Positions 22,957 to 32,477 of a stretch of DNA of 64,000 nucleotides are shown here, piece by piece. The notes below the pieces were generated by a model. The model saw nothing but the letters and a program-made list of their open reading frames with translations, did not search any database and was not told the DNA's origin. Source of the stretch: an uncultured Acidobacteriia bacterium (GTDB taxonomy: Bacteria > Acidobacteriota > Terriglobia > Bryobacterales > Bryobacteraceae); contig CAIYVZ010000200.1 of assembly GCA_903929755.1 (NCBI GenBank), positions 1-64,000 on the forward strand. The letters run 5' to 3'. The translations under genes and the position numbers were made by a program. Numbering within the stretch: position 1 is the stretch's first letter; each line of letters begins with the position of its first letter.

Positions 22957-23784
22957 ATGAGCCCCCAGCAACAGCAGCCGAAGCTGCCCATACCCGGAGT
23001 GTCGAACCTGATTGCAGTTGGAAGCGGTAAAGGCGGGGTCGGCAAAACGACCATTTCCGTCAACCTGGCCATTGCCCTTTCCCGAATGGGCTACCGCGTC
23101 GGCCTTTTGGACGCCGACGTCTATGGCCCGAACGTTCCGCTCATGATGGGTACCAACCAGACCCCCACCGCGATCGGCGAACGGATTCAGCCCCTGGAGA
23201 AATACGGGGTAAAACTGATGTCGATGGGCTTTCTGAGCCCTGGCGACAAACCCCTCGTTTGGCGTGGCCCCATGCTTCACTCCGTCATCCAGCAGTTTCT
23301 GCGGGGTGTTGACTGGGGCGAACTGGATTATTTGGTGATTGACCTGCCGCCCGGTACCGGAGATGTGCAGTTGTCCCTGATCCAGACCGCTCCGGTAACC
23401 GGCGCGGTTGTCGTCACCACGCCGTCAGATGTTTCGCTCGAAGATGCGCGTAAGGCTGTTCGCATGTTTGAACAGGTTCGGGTCCCGCTGCTCGGCATCG
23501 TGGAAAACATGAGTTACCTGCAGTGCCCTCACTGCGATGAGCGAATCGATGTCTTCAGCACCGGTGGCGGCCGCCGCACTGCAACTGACATGGGCGTGAA
23601 TTTCCTGGGCGCGCTGCCTTTAGATCCCTTCGTGAGGGTAGGCGGGGATACAGGGAATCCGGTGGCGCTTTCAGGCCCGGGAGATGTCCGTGCGAAGGGC
23701 TTCTACGACCTTGCCGAACTGGTAGTGGAACAGGCCAGGTCGGCCGCAGAACAGCAGGGCCCGACCATTACGATCAGCGAATAA
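22957..23784 (+). CDS. Mrp/NBP35-type Fe-S carrier ATPase (short form)
   Basis: A 275-residue deviant Walker A ATPase that carries and inserts Fe-S clusters. P-loop VGSGKGGVGKTTISVNLA, DADVYGPN, and the cluster-binding CxxC in YLQCPHCDE. The usual N-terminal MIP18/DUF59 domain (about 90 residues) of Mrp is absent: the P-loop starts at about residue 22. It is convergent with the tyrosine kinase gene; the stops are 18 bp apart around a GGAGGAC-CTA-GTCCTCC hairpin (about 23796-23812). Confidence 0.9.
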   Translation: MSPQQQQPKLPIPGVSNLIAVGSGKGGVGKTTISVNLAIALSRMGYRVGLLDADVYGPNVPLMMGTNQTPTAIGERIQPLEKYGVKLMSMGFLSPGDKPLVWRGPMLHSVIQQFLRGVDWGELDYLVIDLPPGTGDVQLSLIQTAPVTGAVVVTTPSDVSLEDARKAVRMFEQVRVPLLGIVENMSYLQCPHCDERIDVFSTGGGRRTATDMGVNFLGALPLDPFVRVGGDTGNPVALSGPGDVRAKGFYDLAELVVEQARSAAEQQGPTITISE

Positions 23785-23802
23785 TTACCGGAAGGGGAGG
23801 AC

Positions 23803-24849
23803 CTAGTCCTCCTCTTCCTCCTCTTCGGTGTGCCCGCTGCCTGCGGTCTCAACGGGCATGCTGGCCACATCCAAACCACTGTCCGCTGCCTCTTCTTCTC
23901 GGGGTGCTTCATCCTCCGAGTCGTTCCGCGTGTAGTAGTACGTGTATTTGCTGTAAAGCTCACCAGCCCGGGCACCGTTGGCCACAATACCGAGAACATT
24001 GTTCTCGCACAAGGTCTGCATGGCGCGGATCACATTGTCATAGGTGGTAGAGCCAATTCGCACGACAATGAGAATCCCGTCAGTCAGCGTGGCCAGGAGG
24101 TTCGCATCCGCCGAGAACAGAAGTGGCGGGGTGTCGAGGATCACCCAGTTGAAAACCTTCCGAAACGCGTCAATCGTGTACTTCACCTGACGCATATTCA
24201 GCAACTCGAGAGGATTCCGGACTTGCGTGCCCGCGGGCATGAAGTACAGGTTGGTGCCCTCAATGCGGCGCACACATTCTTCAAGAGGGCGCTCGGCCAG
24301 CAGAAAGTCTGAGAAGCCCGGCACCTTATCGCACTGAAACATATTGTGGATGACGGGACGGCGGAGATCAAGGTCGGCGATTAGCACCGGCGCTTCCAAC
24401 TGCGCTTGGGCAAGTGCGAGATTGATGGCCGTAAATGTCTTACCTTCGGCAGGTGAGGCACTGGTAACCACGATGGCATGCAGGTCCTGTTGGCTCTGCA
24501 TGTGGTTCAGCCGGGTTCGCAAACTGCGAAATTCTTCGCCCGGAACTTCGTGCGGGCGTTCAATATCAATCAGGTGCGACTCCGGTGCCGGCCGGAAGGG
24601 AATTACCTTGCAACGGGCAAGGAAGTTTCGCCAGTCTACCTGTAGCCCCTTTGAATCCGGGCTCCTGACAATGCCCCCGGGGGTATTGTAACCAGGCAGG
24701 TCAACGGCAGCAGGTTCGGAGGCAACGCGGCTTTCCTCCGCAACAACCAGAGACTGAGCGTCCGGTCGGGAGGTTGGCTCAGCGCCTTCTCCGGGCGCGG
24801 CTTCGAGCATCTGCTCGGCCCTGCGCAATGCGTCGTGAACTCGGCTCAT
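23803..24849 (-). CDS. Bacterial tyrosine kinase (BY-kinase, CpsD/CapB-like)
   Basis: A 348-residue cytoplasmic ATPase controlling capsule/exopolysaccharide polymerisation. Walker A is SASPAEGKTFTAINLA, Walker A' IADLDLRRP, Walker B WVILDTPPLL. A Tyr cluster, YSKYTYYYTRN, near residue 305 is the likely autophosphorylation site. The start MSRVHDALRRAEQM is typical of kinases that stand apart from the chain-length protein. The tail is very acidic (seven Glu/Asp at the end). It follows the Wzz-like gene by 40 bp in the same operon. Confidence 0.88.
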   Translation of the reverse strand: MSRVHDALRRAEQMLEAAPGEGAEPTSRPDAQSLVVAEESRVASEPAAVDLPGYNTPGGIVRSPDSKGLQVDWRNFLARCKVIPFRPAPESHLIDIERPHEVPGEEFRSLRTRLNHMQSQQDLHAIVVTSASPAEGKTFTAINLALAQAQLEAPVLIADLDLRRPVIHNMFQCDKVPGFSDFLLAERPLEECVRRIEGTNLYFMPAGTQVRNPLELLNMRQVKYTIDAFRKVFNWVILDTPPLLFSADANLLATLTDGILIVVRIGSTTYDNVIRAMQTLCENNVLGIVANGARAGELYSKYTYYYTRNDSEDEAPREEEAADSGLDVASMPVETAGSGHTEEEEEED

Positions 24850-24889
24850 GGTTCTGGATTCTCTTTCGGTTCGGACCCGGTTCTGGTCA

Positions 24890-26596
24890 TCAGGCGGTCA
24901 GCGTAACTGAATTGTAATAAAATAGCGCAGCGCACACGGAAATGGTACCGACGATCACAGTCGCAGACCAAGCCAGGTAGGCGATTCGCTTCTTGCGCTT
25001 CACCAGCATCGTGTTCTCCAGAAGCGGAATACTACAGAGCACCGGAAGGTTCGTATAAGCCCGAACATCCTTCAGATTCTTCAGCGAAGAGTCCTTGGCC
25101 TCCTGAATACCCGCCATTGCCAGCCCCAGTACAAACGCAAGTGCGATGCCGGCCCCAATGATCATGATTCGGTTCGGGTTGGAAGGATTCACGGGGAGTG
25201 ACGGCGGATCCAGAACTTCGAGAGCCTCACCCGCCTTGCGCTGAATCAGGTCACTGTTCTGTGCCGTCATTTCGGATTTTTTCAGCATTTCCTGGAACTT
25301 CTCACCCGAATTCTTCTGGTCGCGCAACAGATCAGAGTACCTGGCTTCAATCTGCGACGTTTGCGCCAGCTTGTTGCGGTAATCTCCCATTTCCTTATTC
25401 AGTTTTTCCAGCTCTTTTAGCCTGAACTCGCGCTCCTGCTCGTTGATTCTTAGCGCCGTCGTGTTGCCGTCAATTTGGCCCTGGATATCGTTCTGGGCCT
25501 TTTGCGCGGCAAAATTCGTGGGCCTCTTCAGAACTTCCCGGGGCTTCTTATCCTGGTCTTCAAGTTCTTTTTCGTAACGAAGCGCCAGTTCATCGCGTTC
25601 ACGCTTGATCACGGCCAGGCGCTTGCGCATGTCCCGAATCTCAGGGTAAGTTTCGCGGAAGCTCTGCAGCAATTGGGCCAACTGACTATCCATAGCCTCA
25701 ATTTGTTTGTTTCGCTGCAGTAGCTCCTCGTTCTTCTTGACCATTGGGCTGCCGGGAACTGACAAATCCCCGGCGTCCTTTTCCATCATCACGGCGAGCT
25801 CTTTGTTCTGCCGCAACGTGGTGATGTGCTGCTCAGTCAACATCTTGTTCTGCGCCAGTCGGTTCAGATCATCGTTGATCCGGGTGACCTGCGCCTGAAT
25901 GGAACTCAGAGCTGTTATGTTTCCAGCCGTCTGTTCCGGCAGGCGACCCTGGTTTTCAGAGCGGAATTTGGCAAGCTCTTCGTTCGTCTTTTCCACATTG
26001 GCTTTCGCCTGGGCGAGCTCGTCCCCGAAAAAGTCCTTCAGGAGGTTCTGTTGCGACCGCTGAGAATTCTGATTTTCGTCGATAAATCGGGTAATCAGCT
26101 TTTGCACCGTGTTCTGCGCCTTGAACCGGTTCTGGTAGGCAAACGTGATGCTGAACGACGACGCGTGCTTGGTAATCAGGCTCTGCATCGAGGTGTTGAT
26201 CTCGATCCGGAGATCCTTCGCCTTCATTGCCTCAATTACGTCTTCAAGAGGCTTGCTGGCCCTCTCTTTGGGATAGAGGTTCAGATCGGGAGCCTGAATC
26301 AGATTGGAGAGGCTGGTACGGCTCAAGATATTGCCCTCCATCTGCATGATCCGCTCAGTCAGTTGCTGATTGATGGTTGTGGGAACCAACGCCTCGGAAA
26401 TCTGTGCCGGGACAATTTGCATCACCGCCTTCGAAACATAGGTATTCGGAAGGAGATACGCAACTACGATGGAAGCCACCGTGCCCGCAAAGAGCGGTCC
26501 GATAATCCAGCCCATATGGCGCCTGGCGACGTCAATGTAGTCTTCCAGATCGAGCGGGCGGCGAGAAATGGCTACATAACCCTGGGAGCCTGTCAT
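24890..26596 (-). CDS. Wzz/GumC-type polysaccharide chain-length protein
   Basis: The 568-residue inner-membrane protein has an N-terminal Wzz domain with TM1 (IIGPLFAGTVASIVVAYLLP). A long periplasmic coiled coil follows (about 180-440, rich in Gln/Glu/Lys heptads), then TM2 (IMIIGAGIALAFVLGLAMAG) preceded by a Pro-rich PPSLPVNPSNPNR. After a cytoplasmic stretch (LKDVRAYTNLPVLCSIPLLE) there is a third hydrophobic segment at the very end. It works with the Wza-like and BY-kinase neighbours in exopolysaccharide export. Confidence 0.88.
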   Translation of the reverse strand: MTGSQGYVAISRRPLDLEDYIDVARRHMGWIIGPLFAGTVASIVVAYLLPNTYVSKAVMQIVPAQISEALVPTTINQQLTERIMQMEGNILSRTSLSNLIQAPDLNLYPKERASKPLEDVIEAMKAKDLRIEINTSMQSLITKHASSFSITFAYQNRFKAQNTVQKLITRFIDENQNSQRSQQNLLKDFFGDELAQAKANVEKTNEELAKFRSENQGRLPEQTAGNITALSSIQAQVTRINDDLNRLAQNKMLTEQHITTLRQNKELAVMMEKDAGDLSVPGSPMVKKNEELLQRNKQIEAMDSQLAQLLQSFRETYPEIRDMRKRLAVIKRERDELALRYEKELEDQDKKPREVLKRPTNFAAQKAQNDIQGQIDGNTTALRINEQEREFRLKELEKLNKEMGDYRNKLAQTSQIEARYSDLLRDQKNSGEKFQEMLKKSEMTAQNSDLIQRKAGEALEVLDPPSLPVNPSNPNRIMIIGAGIALAFVLGLAMAGIQEAKDSSLKNLKDVRAYTNLPVLCSIPLLENTMLVKRKKRIAYLAWSATVIVGTISVCAALFYYNSVTLTA

Positions 26597-26608
26597 ACGT
26601 GGTTACCT

Positions 26609-27376
26609 TTAGTCGGGAACGACAATCCTGTCCCCATTCTCGAGGAGAATATTCTGTTCCATGTGCTTTCCCCGGATCACGTCCTGGTAGTTAAACTTCA
26701 GCTTTTCAGTACCCCGGAGAACATAGATCTTCTTCAGATTGGCGAAATCCTTAAACCCTCCGCAGCTCGCGAAAGCGTCCAGGATGGTGACATCGCCCAC
26801 TAAAGGAAACTCCCCCGAGCGGAGACATCCGCCAAAGATTGAATACTTCTTACTGTTGATTCGAAGGACCTGAACATTCACTTCCGGCTCGATAATAATG
26901 CTCGTCAGCTTGTCTTTCAGCCCCAGCGTCAGCTCAGCAACGGTCAGGCCACTGGCCACAACCGGGCCAACAAGGGGAAGCGTAATTGTACCGTCGGTCG
27001 CAACGTCCACCAAGCCGCTGAGCTTAGGGTCGTTCCAGACTTTAACCTCCAGAACATCCAGGGGCCCGATCACATAGGGTTTTGCGTTTCGGGCAGGAGC
27101 GGCCCCGCGGCCAGCGCCACGCGCGGCAGTCGGCGGCGCGGCAGCGGCCGCGGGCAGAATAACCGGGCCAGCCGGAGCTTGCGGGCCTGCGGCAGCAGGC
27201 GGCGGAGTGTAATCCAGGTCCGCACGCGGTCTGTTGCCCGATTCCTGCTGTTTTACTGGGGCAGGAGTGGCAACCGTACCAGCCCCCGGGTCGGATTTAG
27301 TGACGGGCGCACTTTGTCCTGGTGCCAGCATGGCAGCAAGCACAAAAACGCCTCCGGTCATGAGCAGCAGCTTCAT
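26609..27376 (-). CDS. Wza-type polysaccharide export protein
   Basis: Start at the ATG at 27376 (MKLLLMTGGVFVLAAML), preceded by AAGGAAG; the frame extends further up but without coding character and over the divergent EVE gene. The 255-residue product has a signal peptide, a Pro/Ala-rich linker (about 25-90), a poly-export domain (YVIGPLDVLEVKVWNDPKLS) and an SLBB-like domain (YSIFGGCLRSGEFPL). It is expected in the periplasm/outer membrane as part of the export channel. It is the first gene of the leftward Wza-Wzz-kinase operon (12 bp to the next). No Cys lipidation site is obvious. Confidence 0.85.
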   Translation of the reverse strand: MKLLLMTGGVFVLAAMLAPGQSAPVTKSDPGAGTVATPAPVKQQESGNRPRADLDYTPPPAAAGPQAPAGPVILPAAAAAPPTAARGAGRGAAPARNAKPYVIGPLDVLEVKVWNDPKLSGLVDVATDGTITLPLVGPVVASGLTVAELTLGLKDKLTSIIIEPEVNVQVLRINSKKYSIFGGCLRSGEFPLVGDVTILDAFASCGGFKDFANLKKIYVLRGTEKLKFNYQDVIRGKHMEQNILLENGDRIVVPD

Positions 27377-27484
27377 GGCTTCCTTATTGAATCTTACCAA
27401 CTTCTCTACCAGCTTAAACCCTAGCAGAAGCTCGGCGTAAGGTATACGGTATCTGAACATCACTCTGCTAAAATCGGGAACAAA

Positions 27485-27895
27485 ATGCCACCGTCTCCAC
27501 GCTACTTCCTCGCAAAAACCGATCCCGACACCTACCCCGTCAGCCAGTTGGAAAAAGACGGGCAAACCGTCTGGGACGGAGTTCGCAACGCGCAGGCCGT
27601 CCGGGCGATTCGTGAAATGAAGGCGGGTGATGTGGTCTTTATCTATCATTCTATGGGAGAAGCGGCCATTGTGGCGCTGGCAGATATAGTCGGAGATGGC
27701 CGGCCGGACCCCAACAATCCGAAACTGGCGGTAGCCGATTTTCGTTTCCGGAAAATGGTGACCCCGCCCGTCACGTTGCGTGAGATAAAAGAATCCGGCC
27801 TCTTCCCTGACTGGTCTCTGGTTAAACAAAGTCGTCTTTCCACAATGAGCGTCCCGGACGAGTTTATCGGGTGGTTTTTCGCCCGCCGCCCATAG
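27485..27895 (+). CDS. EVE-domain protein
   Basis: The 136-residue PUA-like EVE protein opens with [17 protein letters not shown]. It then has the hallmark [20 protein letters not shown] with GDVVFIYHS, then [15 protein letters not shown] domains bind modified bases in nucleic acids (family knowledge). Length is complete for a stand-alone EVE protein. It is divergent from the exopolysaccharide operon with a 108-bp shared promoter region. Confidence 0.9.
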   Translation: MPPSPRYFLAKTDPDTYPVSQLEKDGQTVWDGVRNAQAVRAIREMKAGDVVFIYHSMGEAAIVALADIVGDGRPDPNNPKLAVADFRFRKMVTPPVTLREIKESGLFPDWSLVKQSRLSTMSVPDEFIGWFFARRP

Positions 27896-27962
27896 CTACC
27901 TGTCTCCCTATCGACAAAAAACAGCCCGGGCAGCAGATCAACCTGTCTGGAAAAGAGGAAAA

Positions 27963-29075
27963 ATGCAGATCACGGAAATTCTTGCCTACCAGGTCGGGTT
28001 ACCTTTGTTTGAAGGGAGCTACAAATGGTCGGGAGGTAACTCGGTCGATGTCTTCGATTCTACGGTCGTAGAAATTCGTACTGACGCAGGGATCACTGGT
28101 TTTGGCGAAATCTGCCCCCTCGGCCCCGCCTACCTTCCTGCCTATGCGGCAGGTGCCCGAGCTGGTCTGGCGGAACTCGCGCCCCATCTGCTCGGCCTGG
28201 ACCCTACCCATCTGGGCATCTTCAATCAGGCGATGGATCGGGCAATGCGTGGCCATCCCTACGTTAAATCTGCCCTGGACATGGCCTGTTGGGACATTCT
28301 TGGTAAGGTGACCGGGCAGCCGGTTGCCGTGCTGATGGGCGGTCGGTTTGGGGACGATTTCGTGCTTTACCGGGCTATTTCCCAGGACACGCCCGAGGCT
28401 ATGGCCGAAAACGTGGGCGTCTACCGCGCCCAGGGTTACACCAAATTCCAGCTCAAGGTGGGCGGTAACCCTGACATCGATATCCAGCGGATCCACCGGG
28501 TGGCGGCTGAACTGCAAACCGGTGATGTTCTGGTCGCCGACGCGAATACCGGCTGGACCCAGCACGGCGCGATTCGGGTTGCCAATGGGGTTCGGGACGT
28601 GGATGTTTATCTGGAGCAGCCGTGTATGCGCTACGAGGAGTGCCTCGCCGTACGCCAGCATACCGATCGTCCCATGGTTCTTGACGAAGTGATGGACGAC
28701 GTGGCGATGGTCCTGCGCGGCTATAAGGATCAGGCGATGGACGTGATCAACCTCAAAATCTCTAAGGTGGGTGGCCTGACAAAGGCACGCCAGATCCGGG
28801 ATCTGTGTGTCTCGCTGGGAATCGCGATGACCATTGAGGACACCTGGGGCGGAGATATTGTAACGGCGGCAATTGCTCATCTGGCGCACAGTACGCCGCC
28901 GGAGATGCTGTTTTCCGCCACCGATTTCAACAGCTACGTCACGGTCAGCATCGCCGAGGGCGCACCCCAGAGGCAGCACGGTCGGCTGGCCGCTTCGAGC
29001 GAGCCAGGCCTGGGAATTCAGCCCCGCTTCAACGTTCTGGGCGCGCCGGTTTACCGAACAAAGGACCGGGCTTAG
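27963..29075 (+). CDS. Enolase-superfamily (mandelate racemase/muconate lactonising) enzyme
   Basis: The 370-residue protein has a capping domain and barrel. Catalytic Lys in KFQLKVGG, metal ligands in [14 protein letters not shown] and VLDEVMDD, second Lys in [10 protein letters not shown], and EDTWGGDI late in the barrel. The N-terminal stretch ([20 protein letters not shown], then [12 protein letters not shown]) resembles cis-3-hydroxyproline dehydratases and 4-hydroxyproline-betaine racemases, so a hydroxyproline-type substrate is the best guess. It lies 67 bp after the EVE gene. Confidence 0.8.
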   Translation: MQITEILAYQVGLPLFEGSYKWSGGNSVDVFDSTVVEIRTDAGITGFGEICPLGPAYLPAYAAGARAGLAELAPHLLGLDPTHLGIFNQAMDRAMRGHPYVKSALDMACWDILGKVTGQPVAVLMGGRFGDDFVLYRAISQDTPEAMAENVGVYRAQGYTKFQLKVGGNPDIDIQRIHRVAAELQTGDVLVADANTGWTQHGAIRVANGVRDVDVYLEQPCMRYEECLAVRQHTDRPMVLDEVMDDVAMVLRGYKDQAMDVINLKISKVGGLTKARQIRDLCVSLGIAMTIEDTWGGDIVTAAIAHLAHSTPPEMLFSATDFNSYVTVSIAEGAPQRQHGRLAASSEPGLGIQPRFNVLGAPVYRTKDRA

Positions 29076-29122
29076 CCGTGAAGCGGCACCGCCGACCGGC
29101 CGTGACGCGCATCTAAGAAGGC

Positions 29123-29530
29123 ATGAAACCGGATTTCACCGGGGTTTGGAAGCTGATTCGGGGCGAGAGCGAGTTCGCCTTCCTGCCGCCCCCACGCCTG
29201 CGCATCGACACAATTTCGCACGTGGACCCTCAGTTCCATGTGCGGACCCGCCAGAAAGATGCCAACGGGGATGTGACCGTGGACCGTGACCTCACGCTCG
29301 GCGGCAACGCGATCGAAATCAGTATCCGGGGACGGACGCGGCAAATCCGTGCCACATGGGACGACAGCATTTTGGTGGTGGAAACCCTGTCGCAAGTCAG
29401 CGGGAGTAACCGGCGCCTGGTGGATCGCAGGACCTTAGACCCTGGCGGCACCTGGCTTACGCTGGACCGCACGCAGGAGCAGCCGGGCGGAGATGTTCGG
29501 CAACGCTTGCGCTTTCGACGCTTAGGCTGA
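29123..29530 (+). CDS. Small hypothetical protein
   Basis: The 135-residue product begins MKPDFTGVWKLIRGESEF and is rich in beta-strand pattern (IDTISHVDPQFHVRT, LGGNAIEISI, TWDDSILVVETL). DFTGVWKL openings are seen in a family of small acidobacterial proteins that look like beta-barrels/lipocalin-like folds; this is recognition by pattern only. No signal peptide. Its stop codon lies in the first unit of a 13-bp tandem repeat. Confidence 0.55.
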   Translation: MKPDFTGVWKLIRGESEFAFLPPPRLRIDTISHVDPQFHVRTRQKDANGDVTVDRDLTLGGNAIEISIRGRTRQIRATWDDSILVVETLSQVSGSNRRLVDRRTLDPGGTWLTLDRTQEQPGGDVRQRLRFRRLG

Positions 29531-29581
29531 TCGCTTAGGCTGATCGCTTAGGCTGATCGCTTAGGCTGATCGCTTAGGCTG
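29521..29581 (+). repeat. 13-bp tandem repeat, about 4.7 units
   Basis: CTTAGGCTGATCG is repeated four times exactly (29521-29572), followed by a partial fifth unit. It starts in the last codons of the preceding gene and ends 39 bp before the stop of the convergent histidine kinase. Confidence 0.9.
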
Positions 29582-29619
29582 GTGACGCGGTCCGCGGGTC
29601 CGGCAGGCGGCTTTTGTCC

Positions 29620-31620
29620 CTACGCCGTTGCCGCTTGCGGTGAAGCAGACAGAGCGGTGGCAACAGTGGCAAGCAAAATATCCTTGCGAACTGGTTTCGC
29701 CATATAGCCGGTGCACCCAGACTGCAGACATTTTTCCCGGTATCCCAGAAGAGCGTGGGCCGTAACCGCCACAATCGGAATGCGGGGGGTGCCAGAGAGT
29801 GTTTCATGCAGCCGGATCTGGCGGGTAGCCTCCAGGCCATCCATTTCGGGCATTTCCAGATCCATCAGGATCAGATTATAGTTTTGCGTGGCCGCAGCTT
29901 CCACTGCCAGGCTGCCATTTTCTGCGCGCGTCACAGAATAGCCATTCCTGGTGAGGTGCCGTTCGAGGATGGCGTAGTTAACGTCGTGGTCTTCCACAAT
30001 CAGAATTCTGGAGCCAGGTGATGCGGCGACTGCGGCCCCAGCGGCGGGCTGCAGCTCCGTGGGGTCGGCCTGCTCGCTTTCCACTGCCACCAGGGGCAGG
30101 GTAACTTCAAACCTGGAACCCTGCCCCGGCACGCTCTCCACGTTAATCTCGCCGCCAAGCGCATCCACCAGAGACTTCACGATACTCAGGCCCAGGCCGG
30201 CACCGCCCTTTCTGCGTGTCGTAGAACTATCCCCCTGAAAGAAGCGATCGAAAAGGTGAGGTCTGGCGGCGAGAGAGATGCCTGTGCCACTGTCGGTTAC
30301 GGAAATTCCGAGGTGGTTCTGGCGTCGGATGATGTTAATCGCGATAAAACCAGCATCGGTAAACTTTATCGCATTTTCGGCCAGGTTCATGACGATTTGA
30401 CGGATGCGAGTCGGATCGTCCAGGATGCGCGTCGGCAGGTCCGGGGCGAAATTCAGATGAAAAGCTAATCCCTTGCGGGCGGCACGTTCCGCAAGGGGAA
30501 TCAGCGCTTTTTCGAGGTGAGGGCGCAGAGCAAACGCGCTCCGGTCCCACTCGAACTGACCGGCTTCGATTTTTGACACGTCCAGAAGGTCAGATATGAG
30601 CCCCAAGAGCGTTTCGGCATTTTCGTCAATACGTTTCAGATGAGTTGGATACTCAGCAAGGGCGGTTTCCGTCCGGGCCAGTTCCACGCTGCCTAAAATG
30701 ACATTCAGCGGGGTCCGCATTTCGTGGCTGATCGTGGCAAGGAAATGAGTTTTTGCGTCGCTGGCTGATTCTGCAGCTTCCTTTGCTGCTTTCAGGTCGG
30801 TCTGGGTTCGGCGAAGCTCCGTTATGTCGGTTTGAATGGAGACAAAACGTTCCACGTTCCCCGTCGCGTCAAGAATCGGCGAAATATGGACCGCTACCCA
30901 GTATTCCTCGCGGGCCTTGGTGTAGTTGAGGATCTCGCACTGGAACGACCGGCCTTCCCGCAGGCGCTGGCGAATCGTCTCAACAGTGGCAGGGTCCGAG
31001 CGGGGACCCTGCAGGAGCTCTCCTGGCTTGCGCGCGACTACTTCCGCCAGGGTGTAGCCGGTCTTTCGGATGAACGCGTCGTTGACCCATTCCACGCGGC
31101 CTTCGCAATCGGCGATGATGACGAGGTTGTCGGTAAAACTGGCAACAAGCGATAGCTTCGCAAGTTCTGCCTGGGCAGCTTTCTGCCGGGTTACATTGTG
31201 AAGAATGCCCACGGCTCCCCCCTCATCGCGGGCCGCGACCGAGAGTTCCATCCACACGACACCGCCGTCTCTGCGTCGAAACCGGACCTCCGGCCTGCTC
31301 TGTCCCGCACGGGCGTCGGCCCTGACTGCAAAGTGATGAAGCGCCTGATGGAGGAGCGGCTGGTCGTCTTCCACCACGAAGGATGCCAGTGGGGCGCCCA
31401 AACTGCTGCCGGGTTCGTAATCCAACGCGGTTTTCCAGGCCGGATTCAGGAACGTGAGACAGCCATCCGGGGTAGTCTCGAATACGATTTCCGAAAGAAG
31501 TTCAATGCGGCGACGCATCTTCTTTTCGGACGCGACAAGCGCTTCCGTCAGGCGATAAGTGGCCTGAATATGGATATCGTTGTTGAGCAGTGACTGCTCG
31601 TTATTGTCGGGCGCTTGCAT
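29620..31620 (-). CDS. Hybrid sensor histidine kinase (PAS-PAS-HisKA-HATPase-REC)
   Basis: Start at the ATG at 31620 (MQAPDNNEQ); 31629 and 31647 are in-frame options. Of 666 residues, two PAS domains (about 40-150 and 155-275, the second with [15 protein letters not shown]) precede the H-box [17 protein letters not shown]. The N-box is [11 protein letters not shown], the G-boxes DSGTGIS and [11 protein letters not shown]. The C-terminal receiver has [10 protein letters not shown], the phospho-Asp in [13 protein letters not shown] and the Lys in AKPVRKD. No membrane segment, so it is a cytoplasmic sensor. Its start lies inside the end of the isochorismatase-like gene. Confidence 0.92.
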   Translation of the reverse strand: MQAPDNNEQSLLNNDIHIQATYRLTEALVASEKKMRRRIELLSEIVFETTPDGCLTFLNPAWKTALDYEPGSSLGAPLASFVVEDDQPLLHQALHHFAVRADARAGQSRPEVRFRRRDGGVVWMELSVAARDEGGAVGILHNVTRQKAAQAELAKLSLVASFTDNLVIIADCEGRVEWVNDAFIRKTGYTLAEVVARKPGELLQGPRSDPATVETIRQRLREGRSFQCEILNYTKAREEYWVAVHISPILDATGNVERFVSIQTDITELRRTQTDLKAAKEAAESASDAKTHFLATISHEMRTPLNVILGSVELARTETALAEYPTHLKRIDENAETLLGLISDLLDVSKIEAGQFEWDRSAFALRPHLEKALIPLAERAARKGLAFHLNFAPDLPTRILDDPTRIRQIVMNLAENAIKFTDAGFIAINIIRRQNHLGISVTDSGTGISLAARPHLFDRFFQGDSSTTRRKGGAGLGLSIVKSLVDALGGEINVESVPGQGSRFEVTLPLVAVESEQADPTELQPAAGAAVAASPGSRILIVEDHDVNYAILERHLTRNGYSVTRAENGSLAVEAAATQNYNLILMDLEMPEMDGLEATRQIRLHETLSGTPRIPIVAVTAHALLGYREKCLQSGCTGYMAKPVRKDILLATVATALSASPQAATA

Positions 31621-32263
31621 CGCCTGCATAAAGAGAACTGAACGCAAGCGGCATAAACGGTGCCGGCGTGAATTGTTCCATGAACGCCCGATTCGTCATC
31701 ACCTCGGCATAGAGGGGGAAGATATGGTTGCAGTAAAAGTCCTGCTCGGCGGGAGTCCGGGCGGAGACGCAATCGGACAGAACGGTCACCTTGTAGCCTC
31801 GTTCATAGGCGGCGCGGCCGGTGGAATCGATGCAGAGAGAGGTGATCATGCCGGCCAGCAGCAGGTGGTGGATGTTGTGGGCGCGCAGCACCTGGTCAAG
31901 TTCCGTGTTGGAGAAGGCGTTGAAGCCTTGCTTACCGTTGACGTAGATGATCTTGTCGCCGAATGCCAGTATCGCAGGAATTGTGTCGGCACCGGGGGAA
32001 CCGGCCCTGAACGCGCCGGAACTCTTGATGGCTCCCAGAATCCCTTCAGATTCGGCCATCGCCCGGTAGTCGGGAGTCAGGATGATGGGCGTGGAAATGA
32101 GCACCATGCCCGCGTCCGCAGCGACGCGCAGCAGCGTAAGGGTATTGGCGAGGGTTTCATCAACGCGGTTCGTACCTTCCACGACACCCCGGAGAATACC
32201 GTTTGCGGCAAAGTAGTCATTTTGGTATCCGACGAGGAGAATGGCTGTTGTCTTGGGGTCCAT
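31601..32263 (-). CDS. Isochorismatase-family cysteine hydrolase
   Basis: Start at the ATG at 32263 (MDPKTTAILLVGYQNDYFA). The 220-residue hydrolase has the triad Asp in GYQNDYF, Lys in VNGKQGFNAF and Cys in MITSLCIDSTGRAAYERGY. The family splits amides or vinyl ethers (nicotinamidase, N-carbamoyl hydrolases and others); the substrate is unknown. The gene overlaps the start of the histidine kinase by 20 bp, suggesting a coupled pair. The preceding 214 bp (32264-32477) show no gene. Confidence 0.85.
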   Translation of the reverse strand: MDPKTTAILLVGYQNDYFAANGILRGVVEGTNRVDETLANTLTLLRVAADAGMVLISTPIILTPDYRAMAESEGILGAIKSSGAFRAGSPGADTIPAILAFGDKIIYVNGKQGFNAFSNTELDQVLRAHNIHHLLLAGMITSLCIDSTGRAAYERGYKVTVLSDCVSARTPAEQDFYCNHIFPLYAEVMTNRAFMEQFTPAPFMPLAFSSLYAGDASARQ

Positions 32264-32477
32264 GCACGGCTGGTAGCTGCAACTCAGGGGCCAGCCACGA
32301 ATCCAGCGAATCCTCAATGATTCGAGCCTTCGCTGTTCCGGGGTATTCCGAAACGAAACACAACGCGCCTGGAAGGTGTATCGTTTTGGGTAACCTCCGG
32401 CGGGTTCTGTGTTCGCCTGTCGCAGTCGGACTACCTGCAGACGCCCTGGGGGGCCGGGCTGGAAGAAACGGCCATGT

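Noticed and set aside
27377-27829. N-terminal extension of the Wza-like gene
   Set aside because: It would overlap the divergent EVE gene and has no export signal; the ATG at 27376 has a ribosome-binding site and a signal peptide.
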